NCBI RefSeq assembly: GCF_900142805.1
Contig: NZ_FRCF01000002.1
Coordinates: 496,001-560,000 of the forward strand
Source of the DNA: Lacicoccus alkaliphilus DSM 16010
Lineage (GTDB): Bacteria; Bacillota; Bacilli; Staphylococcales; Salinicoccaceae
Length of the DNA: 64,000 nucleotides
Direction of reading: 5' to 3'
The position numbers and the translations under genes were made by a program. Under the pieces are notes generated by a model, which saw only the letters and a list, made by a program, of their open reading frames with translations, was not told where the DNA came from and did no database searches. This document shows, one piece after another, positions 62,986-64,000 of the stretch. Each line of letters starts with the position of its first letter. Position 1 is the first letter of the stretch.

Positions 62986-63690
62986 TTAAAATCCCTGAAA
63001 ATCCCCAAAGAAAGGCTGGAGCCAGATTATTATCTGCGTCAGTCCGTCAAAGTACAAAAGTATACCCATCAAGATCATGACGATTCCGCCGCCCTTCATG
63101 ATGGCATTGGAATATTTGAGCATCCAGCGTGTCTTCGATACGAAGAAACTCAGGATGAAGAACGGTACACCGAATCCCAGACAATAGACCACCATCAGCA
63201 TCAGCGCATTGTTCGGTTCAGTGGCACTCATCGCAAAAATCGCACCGATGATCGGGCCGTTACATGGTGTCCAGCCTGCTGCAAAAGCCATACCGATCAA
63301 TATGGATCCAAAAAATCCGGCCGGCCTGTTCTTGAAATTGACTTTCCTGTCTTTCATGAGAAAATCAAACCGCAGCACTCCGGTGATGATGAGGCCGAAT
63401 ACAATAATAAGGATTGCACCGATCTGCCTGATCAGGTTGCCGTGTTCTATGAATACGCCGCCGAAGAAGGAGGTGCCGAAGCCCAGCGCAATGTATATCA
63501 GACTGAAGCCTATCAGGAAGAATAATGTATGGAAAATTGCACGGGCATTGAATTTTTGTTTTTCAACTTCGTTATAACTCATCCCTGTTATGTATGAAAC
63601 GAAGGCCGGAAAGACCGGCAGTACACATGGCGAAACAAAGCTGAGCACGCCTGCTCCAAATGCCAATAAAAAAGTGACTTCACTACCCAC
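62986..63690 (-). CDS. ccdA: Cytochrome c biogenesis protein CcdA
   Basis: A 234-residue six-helix member of the DsbD/CcdA family with the redox cysteines in SFVSPCVLPVFPAF (Cys22) and GWTPCNGPIIG. It carries electrons across the membrane to keep apocytochrome c thiols reduced. Start is GTG 63690; the only ribosome site AGGGGG forms one strand of a long hairpin directly upstream. With SCO and the ba3 oxidase it forms a respiratory theme. Confidence 0.93.
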   Translation of the reverse strand: MGSEVTFLLAFGAGVLSFVSPCVLPVFPAFVSYITGMSYNEVEKQKFNARAIFHTLFFLIGFSLIYIALGFGTSFFGGVFIEHGNLIRQIGAILIIVFGLIITGVLRFDFLMKDRKVNFKNRPAGFFGSILIGMAFAAGWTPCNGPIIGAIFAMSATEPNNALMLMVVYCLGFGVPFFILSFFVSKTRWMLKYSNAIMKGGGIVMILMGILLYFDGLTQIIIWLQPFFGDFQGF

Positions 63691-63697
63691 AAATATA

Positions 63698-63743
63698 CCC
63701 CCTATTCAACTGTATTCTAACAGACATACAATTGAACAGGGGG
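63698..63743 (-). promoter_or_regulatory. Hairpin that covers the ccdA ribosome site
   Basis: CCCCCTATTCAA (63698-63709) pairs with TTGAACAGGGGG (63732-63743, one mismatch), with an inner TGTAT/ATACA helix. On the minus strand the ccdA Shine-Dalgarno AGGGGG is thus paired. No T-run follows toward ccdA, so it is not an ordinary terminator for the ABC gene. Confidence 0.55.
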
Positions 63744-63776
63744 CTTTATTTAGAAGAAATTATGACATTTGAAAAT

Positions 63777-64000
63777 TCACTGTCCGTTCTGCAACAGATA
63801 CATCTTATGATAGATGCCCTTCAGACTGATGAGTGCATCATGTGTCCCGCGTTCAACGATTTCCCCTTTATTGAGGACGAGTATCTGGTCTGCATCCTGT
63901 ATGGTGGACAGCCTGTGTGCAATTGCGAGCGTCGTCCGGCCTTTCCTCATGAGGTGAAGCGACTTCTGGATTTCTTCCTCCGTCTCCGAATCGATGTTCG
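63777..64000 (-). CDS. ABC exporter ATPase C-terminus, 5' part outside window
   Basis: The last 74 residues of an ABC-type exporter (ATPase fused to membrane domain): NIDSETEEEIQKSLHLMRKG, then TTLAIAHRLSTIQDADQILV with the H-loop His, and KGEIVERGTHDAL. This matches multidrug/lipid exporters of the MsbA/YheH type. The stop is at 63777. Nothing can be said about its substrate. Confidence 0.88.
   Translation of the reverse strand, partial: NIDSETEEEIQKSLHLMRKGRTTLAIAHRLSTIQDADQILVLNKGEIVERGTHDALISLKGIYHKMYLLQNGQ

Overview
The window is a chromosomal segment from a low-to-mid GC Firmicute of the family Staphylococcaceae. Conserved gene order (cymR/rarA, 6S RNA, hisS-aspS, lytH-dtd-rel, apt-recJ, secDF, yajC-tgt-queA-ruvBA, obg, rpmA-prp-rplU, mreDC, radC-comC) and start sites that match Staphylococcus proteins support this. 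Base composition looks higher in GC than in Staphylococcus itself, so a Salinicoccus-like halotolerant genus is my best inference; it is not proven by the sequence.

Layout. 0-2.6 kb: an AarF/UbiB kinase-like gene cut by the window edge, CymR, RarA and a convergent 6S RNA. 2.6-5.8 kb: an Fnr-type oxygen regulator with a C-terminal Cys cluster motif, divergent from a three-gene ba3 cytochrome oxidase operon (cbaD-cbaB-cbaA) whose promoter carries an FNR box. 5.8-27.1 kb: a mostly minus-strand housekeeping block for tRNA charging (T-box hisS-aspS), stringent response, purine salvage, DNA repair, Sec secretion, queuosine tRNA modification, Holliday junction resolution, ribosome assembly and the MreCD shape proteins.

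27.1-44.8 kb: an accessory block inserted between mreC and carD-radC-comC, which lie close together in related Firmicutes. It holds a stress protein, an S-box (SAM riboswitch) controlled methionine ABC transporter operon with an aminotransferase, several small unknown genes, GNAT acetyltransferases, two toxin-antitoxin modules, RtcB with an M20 amidohydrolase, and at least five broken genes. Its two ends carry paralogous minus-strand structured RNA genes, each with a terminator, sharing a nearly identical 30-base block and compensating stem changes. I recognise no known family for these RNAs, and they are the best candidate here for an undescribed element.

45-64 kb: CarD, RadC, prepilin peptidase, a DUF5996 protein, Hsp20, a YitT protein, two MFS transporters, a YeeE/YedE sulfur-compound transporter, ribokinase plus nucleoside hydrolase, an SCO copper chaperone (a likely partner of the ba3 oxidase), SbcCD, the DUF1659-DUF2922-YvrJ small-protein trio, a DUF2621 protein, CcdC and CcdA, and the end of an ABC exporter cut by the window edge.

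The respiratory theme recurs: Fnr, CuA oxidase, SCO and CcdA/CcdC are all present. Sulfur control is also visible in CymR, the S-box met operon and YeeE/YedE.
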